Positions 7,580 through 16,175 of a stretch of DNA of 64,000 bases are shown one piece after another. Both the position numbers and the translations under genes were made by a program. The stretch lies in NCBI RefSeq assembly GCF_002887595.1, contig NZ_PEBU01000003.1, positions 434,001 to 498,000 on the forward strand. Direction: 5' to 3'. The notes beneath the pieces are model-generated. The model was not told the origin of the DNA. It did no database searches and saw only the letters and a list, made by a program, of their open reading frames with translations. Each line of letters starts with the position of its first letter. The stretch's first letter is position 1. The stretch comes from Bowmanella denitrificans (GTDB lineage: Bacteria; Pseudomonadota; Gammaproteobacteria; Enterobacterales; Alteromonadaceae).

Positions 7580-9643
7580 TTACAAACTGGCAGGCGCCTT
7601 CACCTTGGGAATATTGGTAAAAGGCTTAATGCCAAAGCTTGGGTACACCTCGCTGGGGTAATAAAACACGCCGCCACGGGACACCAGGCTGATGGCTTTA
7701 ATCGCCTTGATATCTTCGGTTGGATTACCGGGCACCAGGAAGAAATCCGCCAGTTTGCCGGGTTCGATACTGCCGCGGTCGGCGTGTCCCAGATAGTTGG
7801 CCATATCATAGCTGCCAAGCTTCAGCAGCTCAGCCGGGCTAAAACCCAGTTGCTGATACAGTTCCAGCTCGCGGTGCTGATTAAAGGCGCCGCCCAGATC
7901 GGTGCCGGGCAGCAGCTGAATACCGCGCTCTTTCATCATTTTCAACGTGGTCAGGATCTGCTCATAGGCACCACGATAGGCTTGGTCCTGCTCCGGGCTG
8001 GCCACTTTTGCCAGCGACACTTTAGCACTGCGCTGCACGCCAGGCGGCATATGGTCAATATAATCCCTGACGCCAGCGCGGGTTTCACCGTTACGCGACA
8101 ACAGCAGGTATTCGTGAATAGCCAGAGTGGGATCGATAGCCACCTGATTTTCTACCATTAAATCCAGGGTTTCCTGTACCGCAGGGCTGCTTAGATCCAG
8201 GGCGGGCAAACGATCCAGGGCGGTCAGCCTTAATAAGGTACGAGTATCTTCAGTGGGCTTTAACACCCAGCCCAGCATCACCTGGTTAATATGGGTCATT
8301 TCATCAAAGCCGGCGCGGATCATGGCGTTGGCGTTAGAAAAAGCCGGTACATGGCCGGTGACGCGCATATTCAGCCGTTTGGCTTCATCGGCTATGGCCG
8401 GTGCCCACTCACCTTTCATACTGTTGTACAGCTTCACCCCGTCAAAGCCATGCTCGGCATAGGTATGTACGGCGGCAATGGCCTGTTCCTGGGTTTCCAC
8501 CAGGATACCGTTGTTGTTATTGGACGGACTTTTACCTTCTATCATGCCGTAGCGGGTAATACGCGGCCCGGCCAGTACACCACTGTCGATTTTATTTTTC
8601 AGCTCGTCCAGCACGTCCAGCGCGTTGCCCATATCCCGCACTGAAGTGACGCCGGCCAGCACGTTCATCAGCGCGTCGTCGTCACCGGTGTGGGCATGCA
8701 TTTCATACAGCCCGGCAATCAGGGTGCCACCCGCGCCGTCGATTTCGGTTTCACCGGCCTGCGTAGCAATATCCAGCGGTTCAATGGCAGTGATGTTCTC
8801 GCCGTTTACCAACACAGACACAGGCTCACTCAAACTTAATCTTTGTGGCTGGAACACCCGCACATTACGAATCCGTACAGCGCCTTGATAATGGTGGGCA
8901 AATTCAGATTGCAGGGCTTCAAAACGCTCGGTGGAATACTTGGCCGACAGCTGGCGCAACTTAGTTTCCTCAGCTTCAAAGCCTTCGCGGATCACAATCA
9001 AACGCGGGGTAATATAGGCAAAAAACTGTTTGTTACCGTCCAGGATCAGATAATCAGGGTCCAAATCCGCCCCCGCCAGGGCAAAGGTGTTTAACGTCAC
9101 CGGACCTTCTTCGCTCTGCACTTGCAAGGTTTCCAACGCCGTCAGGTTTAAGGTGCCGGCAGGCAGCGCGGCCATGCTTTTGCCTTCGGTTTGCATCAGT
9201 GCCCTGGCCATTATATAGGCCTGATAAGGGCTGCTGTTTTGCGGTACATACAGCGCATTACTGTCTATTCTGGCTTCACCCGGGCCGGTGGCATCCCGCC
9301 AGGTAGCCTGCCCGGCATGAATTTGCATTTGTTCTTCCACCGGGTTGCCAAACGTAGTGTTACCGCTGATTCTCCAGCTTTGCGGAATGCCCTTTGCGTT
9401 TAAGCTGACCTGCTCTTTATAGGCCGGGCCACGGCCGTTGCTTTTAAAATCATAATCAATACTGATGTCGTTATTCTGATGGGTGGCATACAAATGCCCC
9501 ACCACATTGCCATTCAGTATGACGTTAAAGCGATGCTCTTCCTGACTGGCACTGCCAGGCTGGTTGTTGACGACTTCGGTAGATGGCGGCTGGGAGCACC
9601 CCAGCAACAGGCCAAGCAGAATACTAATATTTAGGATACGCAT
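7580..9643 (-). CDS. Lipoprotein amidohydrolase (imidazolonepropionase/prolidase-like)
   Basis: 687 residues. A lipobox (LLLG-C16) makes it an outer- or inner-membrane lipoprotein. Residues ~35-250 are an N-terminal beta-rich region without a recognised family. From ~255 the metal-dependent amidohydrolase barrel begins. Metal ligands are visible: HxH at H316/H318 ('EMHAHTG'), probable carboxylated K404 ('VKLY'), H431 ('TGHVPAF'), H451 ('MTHINQ') and D582 ('LPGTDLGG'). This set fits the binuclear class that includes Xaa-Pro dipeptidases and related secreted peptidases or lactonases. Substrate is unknown. It diverges from a siderophore receptor and shares its 200-bp promoter region. Confidence 0.88.
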   Translation of the reverse strand: MRILNISILLGLLLGCSQPPSTEVVNNQPGSASQEEHRFNVILNGNVVGHLYATHQNNDISIDYDFKSNGRGPAYKEQVSLNAKGIPQSWRISGNTTFGNPVEEQMQIHAGQATWRDATGPGEARIDSNALYVPQNSSPYQAYIMARALMQTEGKSMAALPAGTLNLTALETLQVQSEEGPVTLNTFALAGADLDPDYLILDGNKQFFAYITPRLIVIREGFEAEETKLRQLSAKYSTERFEALQSEFAHHYQGAVRIRNVRVFQPQRLSLSEPVSVLVNGENITAIEPLDIATQAGETEIDGAGGTLIAGLYEMHAHTGDDDALMNVLAGVTSVRDMGNALDVLDELKNKIDSGVLAGPRITRYGMIEGKSPSNNNNGILVETQEQAIAAVHTYAEHGFDGVKLYNSMKGEWAPAIADEAKRLNMRVTGHVPAFSNANAMIRAGFDEMTHINQVMLGWVLKPTEDTRTLLRLTALDRLPALDLSSPAVQETLDLMVENQVAIDPTLAIHEYLLLSRNGETRAGVRDYIDHMPPGVQRSAKVSLAKVASPEQDQAYRGAYEQILTTLKMMKERGIQLLPGTDLGGAFNQHRELELYQQLGFSPAELLKLGSYDMANYLGHADRGSIEPGKLADFFLVPGNPTEDIKAIKAISLVSRGGVFYYPSEVYPSFGIKPFTNIPKVKAPASL

Positions 9644-9775
9644 AGCAAATCGGTTACTTAAGCAGTTTCAATGACCCCCAAGTGTATAAGCATATTTTGC
9701 ATGGTTACAAGCTCGCTGCTGCGAGCTGTCAGTAATCCATATATGTATCTTCACTATCAGCACAAAACCACTTAA

Positions 9776-9790
9776 CGATAAGCGTTATCA
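9776..9790. promoter_or_regulatory. Candidate Fur box upstream of the siderophore receptor
   Basis: CGATAAGCGTTATCA matches 11 of 14 informative positions of the 7-1-7 Fur consensus TGATAATnATTATCA. It sits 62 bp before the receptor ATG, a normal place for iron-dependent repression. The divergent amidohydrolase could share the site. Confidence 0.6.
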
Positions 9791-9852
9791 TTTACAAAAA
9801 TATATTTCCAACATACTATGTCGCCTCAAAATTGCAGGCCAGGAATACATTT

Positions 9853-11943
9853 ATGTTACGCACCAAACCTCTTAGCGCCGCAGCGCTGGCGGTAAAACTG
9901 TCCTTTATATCCATAGCAATAAGTCACTCCGCCGCTGCCAATCCGGCGAACAATCAAGCCGTTGAAGTGATACAGGTCTACGGTAACCAGGGAGCCAGCC
10001 GCTCCGCGACTAAGCTGGACCTGACCGTCTATGAAACCCCACAAACCGTCACCGTGGTATCCCGTCCGCAAATGGACGATTTCGCCCTGCGTTCAGTAAA
10101 CGACTTGCTGGCGTATACGCCAGGGGTGACAGTGGAAAAAGTCGAAACCGACCGAATCTATTACACGGCTCGCGGCTTTGATGTGGTGAATTTCCAATAT
10201 GACGGTATCGGTGTGCCCTTCTCGGCCGGTTTATCCCATGGCAACCCGGATACTGCCGTATTTGAGCGGGTAGAAGTGATAAAAGGCGCGGCTGGCCTGG
10301 TAACCGGGCTGGCCAATCCGTCTGCCACGGTAAACTATCTGCGAAAACGCCCCAGTGAGCAGCTAAGCGGCTATGCCAGTTTGTCGGCAGGTTCAGACAG
10401 TCGGTTGCGCTTTGAAGGCGATGTTTCTGGCAGCCTTGGCGCTAATCTGAATGGCCGCGCGGTGGTGGTAAAAGAGCGGGCCGACTCTTATCTGGATCGC
10501 AAGGAAGACGACAACAGCCTGCTTTACCTGGTGGCTGAATATGTGTTTAGCGAGCATACCGCCATTACTCTCGGTCACAGTTACAACCTTAACAAAGTGG
10601 ATGGCAGCTTATCCGGTGCCCTGCCGCTGTTTTACAGCGACGGTAGTCCAACTGATTTTGATGTTGCCACCAGCACCGCCCCCGAGTGGGCATACCGCGA
10701 TGTGAAAAACAGCCAGACCTTTGCCGAATTGCGTCATCAGCTCTCCGACAACTGGAGTCTGAATGCCCTGCTTAGCGAGAACAAGGTAGTACAAGACTCT
10801 GCGGTGATGTACGTATACGGCGCACCAGATAAACAGACGGGTCTGGGCATGATTGGCCTGCCCAATCAATATGATCTGGATGAAACCCAGCGCATTGCTG
10901 ATTTGTATTTAAGCGGCAGCTACAGCCTGTTTGGCCGCCAGCACGAGCTGATGCTGGGTGTGAACTACGCCCACATTGAACTGTTCGGTCAGTCCTTCTA
11001 CGACAACGAATTTAGCGATTCGGCCCTGGGGGCAGACTGGGCTGCAGGGAAAACCCAGGTCGGTGATTTCGATGCCTCGGATCCTTACAGTAGCGGCCAT
11101 CAGGACAAGCAGATTCATCGCTCGGTTTATCTGGCCACAAGACTGCACTTAAGTGACGCGTTTTCGCTGTTGTTAGGCGCCCGCAATATGTCGGTGGCCC
11201 AGCATGGCTATAGCTATGGTACCGATGCCAGCTCGGATGCCACCGAAACCGTGCCATACCTTGGCGGTTTATATGAGCTGAATGAAAACATGGCCTTATA
11301 CGCCAGCTACAGTGAGGTGTTTACCCCGCAATCTTTTGTCGACCCGGACTTTCAGGCATTGGGCGTTGCCAAAGGCAACAATGCCGAAATCGGTGCCAAG
11401 TTCAATCTGAATAACAACGCCACCGCCACCCTGGCGCTGTTTCGCGCCGATCTGAAAAACGTTGGTGAATTTGCCGCTGTCAATAATGGCGTAAATACCT
11501 ACCACGGTCTGGACTATCAATCGGATGGTGCAGAACTTGAACTGGTGGGCAGTATCGGTGATGCCTTTAACATCAGCTTTGGTTATACCTGGCTAAACAG
11601 CGTCGAGGGTAACGATGGTCAACAGGTTCGTACTTATGTGCCGCGCAATATGGCCAAGTTGTCGGGGGTTTACTATCCCAGCAGCTTGCCAGCGCTGTCA
11701 TTGGGTGCCAGCCTGAAATGGCAGGATGATATCTATATTGAGCCACAGCCAGCTCTGCGCCGCGAGCAACCAGGTTATGCCTTGATTGATTTGTTTGTTC
11801 GCTATGAGGCCAGTGACAATCTGAGCCTGGCCCTCAATGCCAGCAATATGACGGATAAGAAACACCTGGCCAGCCTTTACTGGGACCAGGCCTTTTACGG
11901 CGCGCCCCGGCAGGTTCAGGCCACACTGACCTGGCGTTATTAA
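9853..11943 (+). CDS. TonB-dependent siderophore receptor
   Basis: 696 residues from ATG 9853 (AGGAA upstream; an in-frame TTG at 9832 is less likely). A signal peptide covers about residues 1-29, followed by a plug domain (~50-170) containing 'YETPQTVTVVSRPQM' and 'VNDLLAYTPGVTVE', hallmarks of the FhuE/FpvA-like siderophore receptor group, then a 22-strand barrel ending in 'ATLTWRY' with the terminal aromatic residue needed for outer-membrane insertion. It imports a ferric siderophore, probably hydroxamate or mixed type, though ligand class is a guess. A Fur-like box precedes it, and a siderophore-interacting reductase is encoded 3 kb downstream. Confidence 0.93.
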   Translation: MLRTKPLSAAALAVKLSFISIAISHSAAANPANNQAVEVIQVYGNQGASRSATKLDLTVYETPQTVTVVSRPQMDDFALRSVNDLLAYTPGVTVEKVETDRIYYTARGFDVVNFQYDGIGVPFSAGLSHGNPDTAVFERVEVIKGAAGLVTGLANPSATVNYLRKRPSEQLSGYASLSAGSDSRLRFEGDVSGSLGANLNGRAVVVKERADSYLDRKEDDNSLLYLVAEYVFSEHTAITLGHSYNLNKVDGSLSGALPLFYSDGSPTDFDVATSTAPEWAYRDVKNSQTFAELRHQLSDNWSLNALLSENKVVQDSAVMYVYGAPDKQTGLGMIGLPNQYDLDETQRIADLYLSGSYSLFGRQHELMLGVNYAHIELFGQSFYDNEFSDSALGADWAAGKTQVGDFDASDPYSSGHQDKQIHRSVYLATRLHLSDAFSLLLGARNMSVAQHGYSYGTDASSDATETVPYLGGLYELNENMALYASYSEVFTPQSFVDPDFQALGVAKGNNAEIGAKFNLNNNATATLALFRADLKNVGEFAAVNNGVNTYHGLDYQSDGAELELVGSIGDAFNISFGYTWLNSVEGNDGQQVRTYVPRNMAKLSGVYYPSSLPALSLGASLKWQDDIYIEPQPALRREQPGYALIDLFVRYEASDNLSLALNASNMTDKKHLASLYWDQAFYGAPRQVQATLTWRY

Positions 11944-12003
11944 TCAAGCAGCCTGATTTCAAGGGAGAAACTGAAAACAAACGAGCCGTTGTCGTAACAA
12001 TAT

Positions 12004-12033
12004 GCCAGCGGCCGTATTTTCAGAATCGCTGGC
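12004..12033. terminator. Possible terminator between receptor and Lrp gene
   Basis: GCCAGCG (12004-12010) pairs with CGCTGGC (12027-12033) across a 16-nt loop in the convergent spacer. The stem is short and lacks a good T-tract, so confidence is low. Confidence 0.35.
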
Positions 12034-12051
12034 CTTCTAGGCACTGCTCTT

Positions 12052-12516
12052 TTATGGCAGGTTTACCGGCAAAGCGCGGCTATGTTTAACCTGCTGCAAG
12101 ACAAACAAGGTCTGCGCTTCCCTGACCTCGGGAAAGGCGCGCAGGGTTTTCAGAATAAAGTGCGACAGTTCTTTATTAGTTCGTGCCACCACTTTCATCA
12201 GATGATCATAAGCACCGGATAAGGAGTAACATTCCAGGATCAGGGGGTGGGCTCGTACCGCCATTTTAAACCGGTCAAAGGCCGCTTCATTTTGCTGGTT
12301 GATACTGACCTGCACAAAGGCAGTGACGCCAAAGCCCGCTTCCTCGGCATCCACTATGGCGCCATAGCCCTTTATCACCCCAGACTCCTCCAAGCTTTTG
12401 GTGCGGCGCAGGCAAGTGGACTCAGACATATGGGTTGCTTTAGCCAGCTCCACCATCGACATACGCCCATTGGCCTGCAGTTGCGCCAGGATCTTTTTAT
12501 CTTGCTCGGTCAACAT
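12052..12516 (-). CDS. Lrp/AsnC-family transcriptional regulator
   Basis: 154 residues from the ATG at 12516, chosen over an in-frame upstream ATG because AAGGA lies just before it and the family begins 'LTEQDKKILAQLQ'. The N-terminal winged helix (residues ~5-60, 'MSMVELAKATHMSESTCLRR') is followed by the RAM amino-acid-binding domain (~65-150). Such proteins form octamers and respond to amino acids. It is divergent from the OsmC-like gene, so it may control it. The bound amino acid cannot be predicted. Confidence 0.92.
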   Translation of the reverse strand: MLTEQDKKILAQLQANGRMSMVELAKATHMSESTCLRRTKSLEESGVIKGYGAIVDAEEAGFGVTAFVQVSINQQNEAAFDRFKMAVRAHPLILECYSLSGAYDHLMKVVARTNKELSHFILKTLRAFPEVREAQTLFVLQQVKHSRALPVNLP

Positions 12517-12651
12517 AACGGATTCCTTCATAATCACATCAATAACTGCACGATACCGTCAAAAAAGTGCAAATCAAAGGCCATTTTGACGACTTCCGTC
12601 GCGTCTTTAGCCCTAAAATGTTTACCGGTTAAGAACATCAATGAGGCAAGC

Positions 12652-13245
12652 ATGGCAGACAAATTTTTTCACGTTGGCGAGCTAAGCGACCAGCAACCGC
12701 AAACCACTCAGTATCAGATTTCGCCCTTTAGCAAAGCGCGGCATCCCGAACCCTACCGTTTCGAAGTCAACCTGGTGGCAGAAGCGGGTAAGATGCAAAG
12801 CAAAACCGGGGTGGTGTCGGTCAATATTCCCGGCTTCAGCCCGATTACATTGTATTGCGATGAGCAGCCGCCGGTTGGTGAAGATACCGCGCCACCGCCC
12901 CTGGCATTTTTTGCGGCAGGCATTGGTTTTTGCTTAATGACCCATTTAACCGATATCCTCAATGCCCGTAACATTCGGGTAGACAGCCTGAAGCTCGAAC
13001 AGCGCATTGTATTTCGTACTAACCTTGGCCATATGCGCGAGCATGGCTATATGACCGAAGGTGGCTGCGATGTGGTAGAAACCCATGTGCTGATTGACAG
13101 CCCTGAGCCAGAAGAGCGGATCAAAGATCTACTGAATGAAGCAGAAAATGGTTGTATGGCCCATTATGCCCTGAGAAACCCCATTCCCTGGTCAACCCGT
13201 TTAATTTACAACGGCCATGAAGTAATCAGCCGTTCAGGGGGCTAG
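12652..13245 (+). CDS. OsmC-family protein (peroxiredoxin-like)
   Basis: 197 residues from ATG 12652, preceded by GAGGC; longer upstream reading would run through the Lrp promoter. Two conserved-position cysteines are visible in 'GIGFCLMTHL' (~residue 88) and 'ENGCMAHYAL' (~residue 168), as in OsmC/Ohr thiol peroxidases that reduce organic hydroperoxides. The sequence is longer and more divergent than Ohr, so a related OsmC-like thiol protein is the safer call. It is divergent from an Lrp-type regulator. Confidence 0.82.
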   Translation: MADKFFHVGELSDQQPQTTQYQISPFSKARHPEPYRFEVNLVAEAGKMQSKTGVVSVNIPGFSPITLYCDEQPPVGEDTAPPPLAFFAAGIGFCLMTHLTDILNARNIRVDSLKLEQRIVFRTNLGHMREHGYMTEGGCDVVETHVLIDSPEPEERIKDLLNEAENGCMAHYALRNPIPWSTRLIYNGHEVISRSGG

Positions 13246-13353
13246 ACAAGATCAATAGTGCCCCGAACCCCCTGCGCCTTCAGCGAGTTTGACCAGGGGC
13301 TGTTTGGCTGCCAGTTACCTTGATGCTGATTCCCGCCAGTCTATCTCACTATG

Positions 13354-13617
13354 CTAACGCAGCCAGTAACCGATAACCGTACCCATCAATCCAAAGCTGC
13401 CTTTTTGCAGGCTTTGGTCATCAGATAACCACAGAATGGCGAAGCATCCGGCTAAAATAATCAGTGACACCAGAATCTGCATCACAACCCGGGAATACCC
13501 CTGGGCCAAGGTTAACCTTTGTTTCAGTTCCGTATCATCGGCACCGCAGTCAACAGGCCGGCGATGGGCATCGAACACCTTAGCCGCATAATCCAACTGA
13601 TGGCCAAATATCTTCAT
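13354..13617 (-). CDS. Small two-helix membrane protein coupled to the caspase-like gene
   Basis: 87 residues, family not recognised. The N-terminal half is soluble and charged; two hydrophobic helices follow at about 46-64 and 72-86, ending 'GTVIGYWLR' at the very C-terminus. Its ATG overlaps the TGA of the upstream DUF805/caspase-like gene by four bases (13614-13617), so the two are translationally coupled and probably made in fixed ratio. The size, hairpin topology and coupling would fit a membrane effector, anchor or immunity partner of the putative protease, but no function is shown. Confidence 0.75.
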   Translation of the reverse strand: MKIFGHQLDYAAKVFDAHRRPVDCGADDTELKQRLTLAQGYSRVVMQILVSLIILAGCFAILWLSDDQSLQKGSFGLMGTVIGYWLR

Positions 13618-14882
13618 TCCCGTTCCTCATTGATAAGATACACACCTGTTACCATAACGCTGCCGCTAAGGGTTGCAATAACGACGGTTTTTTTACCCCT
13701 GGCAGCCTGCACGGCAGTAGCTATTCCTTTGTCCAACTCAGCCAGATACTCTCCCATGGAAGTGCTACAGGGTTGATTACGACAACGCATGATCTCAGCC
13801 TGATGCAATCCCGCCAAAATAGCTTCAAATTCCAGCCTGTCCACGGACACCAGACCACTGTTGCCTTCACCAACCAGTTTTTGCGAGTTACAGGATAACA
13901 CCAGCACCTGCTTACGGTGGCGCATAGCTTTATTAATCAGATAAGGAAGGTTGACCATTTCTCCACTTGGCAGCAACACCCCTTTATCATTGCTGTGCCC
14001 AACCAGTATCAGCGTATCCACGGCTTCATTTTCCAACTGCCTGTTCAACGTTGCTATAGACAGTGGTCCCGAGGTCGTATCTGCCTGAAGCGGGGCTGTT
14101 TGCATTTGCCTGTCAAGTTGCTGCATCTGCTCTTGGATTAGCGCAACCTCCCTCGGACTGAGATCACTGCCGTATATTTTGCGGATCTCCTGTTCAGTTC
14201 TGGGTATCGCCATCACCAATTTAGGATGTTTGACACGTCTGGCGAAAAAAACCTGGGCCTCGGCCAAAGAACCCGTAGTTTTATAATAAATTGGCCCATG
14301 CTGATAATAGTTGCTTTCCAACTCATGGCGGGCAAACTCCAGTAACTCAAGTTGCCCTTCAGACACTGAGGGTTTAAGCAGCTTTGTTGTTTGAGGGCTG
14401 GCTAAATCAGCCCCTATGTTGCCACTGGGTAGGTTTTTGCCCACTGTAGGCGCCATATCACTGCCCAATTTTGCCAACATCAGCACTAACATTCCCAACC
14501 CCACATAAGTATGAGCGCTGATTCTTGATAAAAAACCAAATGGATTGGTCTGGGCACCGCCGCGGGTCAGACCAATAACTAACCACAGCAATAAATTAAG
14601 ATAGGGAACAAGCATTAACACTAAGGTGAACAGGGTCCAGCCAATATCCCGTAGCCGTCTGACCCATGCAGAAATCATGGCCAATGTGCCAAGAATCAGT
14701 AGCATGGAGCTCCAAACAGTTAGTTCGCCCCCTTCCCGCCCACTACTGGGAATAACGGCAACCAAAATAAGGCACTGAGCCAAGACAAAATGCAGCCAGA
14801 AATATCGCCGGTTCAGCTCGCCATCAAATCTGAACAAAAATAGCAGAAAGCCTTTAACAGCCTGTTGAACTTGATTTGGCAT
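13614..14882 (-). CDS. DUF805 membrane protein fused to a caspase-like domain
   Basis: 422 residues. Residues ~10-118 match DUF805: 'FRFDGELNRRYFW' at the start, 'RRLRDIGW' in the middle and 'GLTRGGAQTNPFG' at the end, with about four membrane helices; another helix lies at ~124-140. A helical linker (~175-260) leads to a C-terminal alpha/beta domain. It has strand 'VDTLILVGHSND' with H296 and strand 'QVLVLSCNSQ' with C331, the His-then-Cys arrangement of caspase/CHAT-type (clan CD) peptidases. A hydrophobic stretch ends the protein (~398-418). This architecture suggests a membrane-tethered clan CD protease or a degenerate relative. It forms a bicistron with an 87-residue membrane protein. 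DUF805 is confident; the peptidase call is moderate. Confidence 0.7.
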   Translation of the reverse strand: MPNQVQQAVKGFLLFLFRFDGELNRRYFWLHFVLAQCLILVAVIPSSGREGGELTVWSSMLLILGTLAMISAWVRRLRDIGWTLFTLVLMLVPYLNLLLWLVIGLTRGGAQTNPFGFLSRISAHTYVGLGMLVLMLAKLGSDMAPTVGKNLPSGNIGADLASPQTTKLLKPSVSEGQLELLEFARHELESNYYQHGPIYYKTTGSLAEAQVFFARRVKHPKLVMAIPRTEQEIRKIYGSDLSPREVALIQEQMQQLDRQMQTAPLQADTTSGPLSIATLNRQLENEAVDTLILVGHSNDKGVLLPSGEMVNLPYLINKAMRHRKQVLVLSCNSQKLVGEGNSGLVSVDRLEFEAILAGLHQAEIMRCRNQPCSTSMGEYLAELDKGIATAVQAARGKKTVVIATLSGSVMVTGVYLINEERE

Positions 14883-15008
14883 CCATCACTTCCCTTATGC
14901 GGGAGCCCCGTATTGGTTAAGCCCGAGAAACCATCAGGAAAATTCTGCCAGAACCAGCCACCAGGTCAAATATTCATCAGTTAATGCCTGTTCACATTTT
15001 TCCCTACC

Positions 15009-15812
15009 TTAACCAGCCTCAAACTGCTGAGCATCTTCGCGTTTATCAATCACATGCAGATCTTCAGGCTTACCGCGGCGCCAGTAGCTGCTGATATAAA
15101 TATCCTGATGCGGCACACTACGTTGATTGCGAAAATAGCCACGCAGCGCTCGCATCATGTCGAATTCGCAGGCAACCCATACCCCTACCCGCCCCGGTAA
15201 CCAGGGCAGGGCCATAACCTGTTCAGACAAGGATTGCCTGGCCTCTTCTTGAAGCCAGCGAATCTCGACCCCGGCTGGAGCACTAAGTGGCTGAATATCA
15301 TCGACACTTTTCACCTGAATAAGCGCATAGCCGACGGTCTGCGCCGGCAGACTCTGCAGGTAACAGGCAATGGCGGGTAACGCAGTGGCATCACCAACAA
15401 AAAATACCCAATCCGCGCCTTCCTCTAAGGCGGCATGTTTGGCCAGGTGTCCAGGGCCCGCAATACAGATAGGCTGTCCGGGTTTGGCCGTTGCCGCCCA
15501 GTTTGAACCCGGCCCGGTTTCATGGCCTTTGCCGTGCATCACCACGTCCAGGGTGAGCCTGGCGTTTAGTCTGTCCAACGCGCGAATGCTGTAGGTACGC
15601 ATGGCTGGCCGCTGCTCTTGGCTGAGTTGACTGAGATCGGTTTCCCCCTGGGCATTAAACAACAGCTTGATATAACTTCCGGGGTAAACGTCGGGGAAAT
15701 CAGCCAGACTCTCGTCCCCCAGCACCAATCGGCGCATATGTGGGGTCAGAAGTTGGTTAGATATCAGGGTTAACTGGCGGGGACTGGGTTTACTCATTGC
15801 ATCATGTACCAT
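15009..15812 (-). CDS. Siderophore-interacting protein (FAD-dependent ferric reductase, ViuB-like)
   Basis: 267 residues. An N-terminal FAD-binding beta-barrel contains 'AMRTYSIRAL' (family pattern R-x-Y-S/T). It is followed by a C-terminal NAD(P)-binding half with 'WVFFVGDATALPAI' and the closing 'YISSYWRRGKPED', typical of SIP/ViuB proteins that reduce and release iron from imported siderophores in the cytoplasm. The start could be the ATG at 15812 or the one at 15797; neither has a strong ribosome-binding site. Overlapping Fur-like sites lie about 40 bp upstream. It probably works with the receptor at 9853-11943 although a caspase-like bicistron and Lrp/OsmC genes intervene. Confidence 0.9.
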   Translation of the reverse strand: MVHDAMSKPSPRQLTLISNQLLTPHMRRLVLGDESLADFPDVYPGSYIKLLFNAQGETDLSQLSQEQRPAMRTYSIRALDRLNARLTLDVVMHGKGHETGPGSNWAATAKPGQPICIAGPGHLAKHAALEEGADWVFFVGDATALPAIACYLQSLPAQTVGYALIQVKSVDDIQPLSAPAGVEIRWLQEEARQSLSEQVMALPWLPGRVGVWVACEFDMMRALRGYFRNQRSVPHQDIYISSYWRRGKPEDLHVIDKREDAQQFEAG

Positions 15813-15848
15813 TTGGAAAACAACAGGGTAAGGGTAACAGCAATTAAA

Positions 15849-15876
15849 TGATAATAATTCCTAATTGAGATTATCG
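15849..15876. promoter_or_regulatory. Overlapping candidate Fur sites
   Basis: TGATAATAATTCCTA (15849-15863) matches 11 of 14 positions of TGATAATnATTATCA, with a perfect left half. A second overlapping site at 15862-15876 carries the perfect core of the right half, ATTATC. The pair lies directly upstream of the siderophore-interacting reductase. Confidence 0.6.
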
Positions 15877-15917
15877 TCAGGTTTTTGTCTGTTAATCGCA
15901 GGGGATGGGCTATGTTT

Positions 15918-15939
15918 GTCGGAATAAATTTCGACCTAC
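15918..15939. repeat. Palindromic repeat, copy 1
   Basis: GTCGGAATAAATTTCGAC followed by CTAC. One of four copies of a GTCGGRATnnATYYCGAC palindrome in intergenic DNA of this window; this copy has one arm mismatch. Confidence 0.65.
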
Positions 15940-15960
15940 CTGGGTTGCATCGGGCTGGCT

Positions 15961-15982
15961 GTCGGAATCAATTCCGACCCAC
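15961..15982. repeat. Palindromic repeat, copy 2
   Basis: GTCGGAATCAATTCCGAC followed by CCAC, in the same orientation as copy 1 and 43 bp from it. The arms are perfect (GTCGGAAT/ATTCCGAC). Confidence 0.7.
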
Positions 15983-16142
15983 TAAGGGGATCGCAAGGCT
16001 AAGGGGCAAAACCGTCTGCAGCAATGCCGACAAACAGATTGGCAACAAAAACATACTGGCTTTTGAATCTAATTTAAAACTCGTTGCCTGATAAAGTAGC
16101 TAAATATCAATAAGTTGAAGTATTTTGTAATTGCATGAAAGT

Positions 16143-16167
16143 AAGTGGAGAGAGCCTCTCTCCACTT
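16143..16167 (-). terminator. Terminator of the small secreted protein gene
   Basis: AAGTGGAGAGAG (16143-16154) pairs perfectly with CTCTCTCCACTT (16156-16167). It lies 9 bp after the stop codon of the minus-strand gene and is followed on that strand by ACTTTC. Confidence 0.7.
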
Positions 16168-16175
16168 GAATTGCA

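Larger units (their letters stand above)
15813..16142. other. Long spacer with Fur-like sites and two palindromic repeats
   Basis: No convincing gene. It holds the reductase promoter with Fur-like sites (15849-15876) and two copies of an 18-bp palindromic repeat (15918-15935 and 15961-15978). An open frame at 15885-16091 runs through both repeats and has no family features. From about 15985 to 16142 nothing recognisable is seen. Confidence 0.6.

Noticed and set aside
12247-12651. N-terminal extension of the OsmC-like protein
   Set aside because: It overlaps the Lrp gene and promoter and lacks family sequence.
13246-13353. Terminator in the convergent spacer after the OsmC-like gene
   Set aside because: G/C-rich runs are present but no consistent stem with a T-tract was found.
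15885-16091. 68-codon open frame on the + strand
   Set aside because: It reads through two palindromic repeats and shows no protein-family features.
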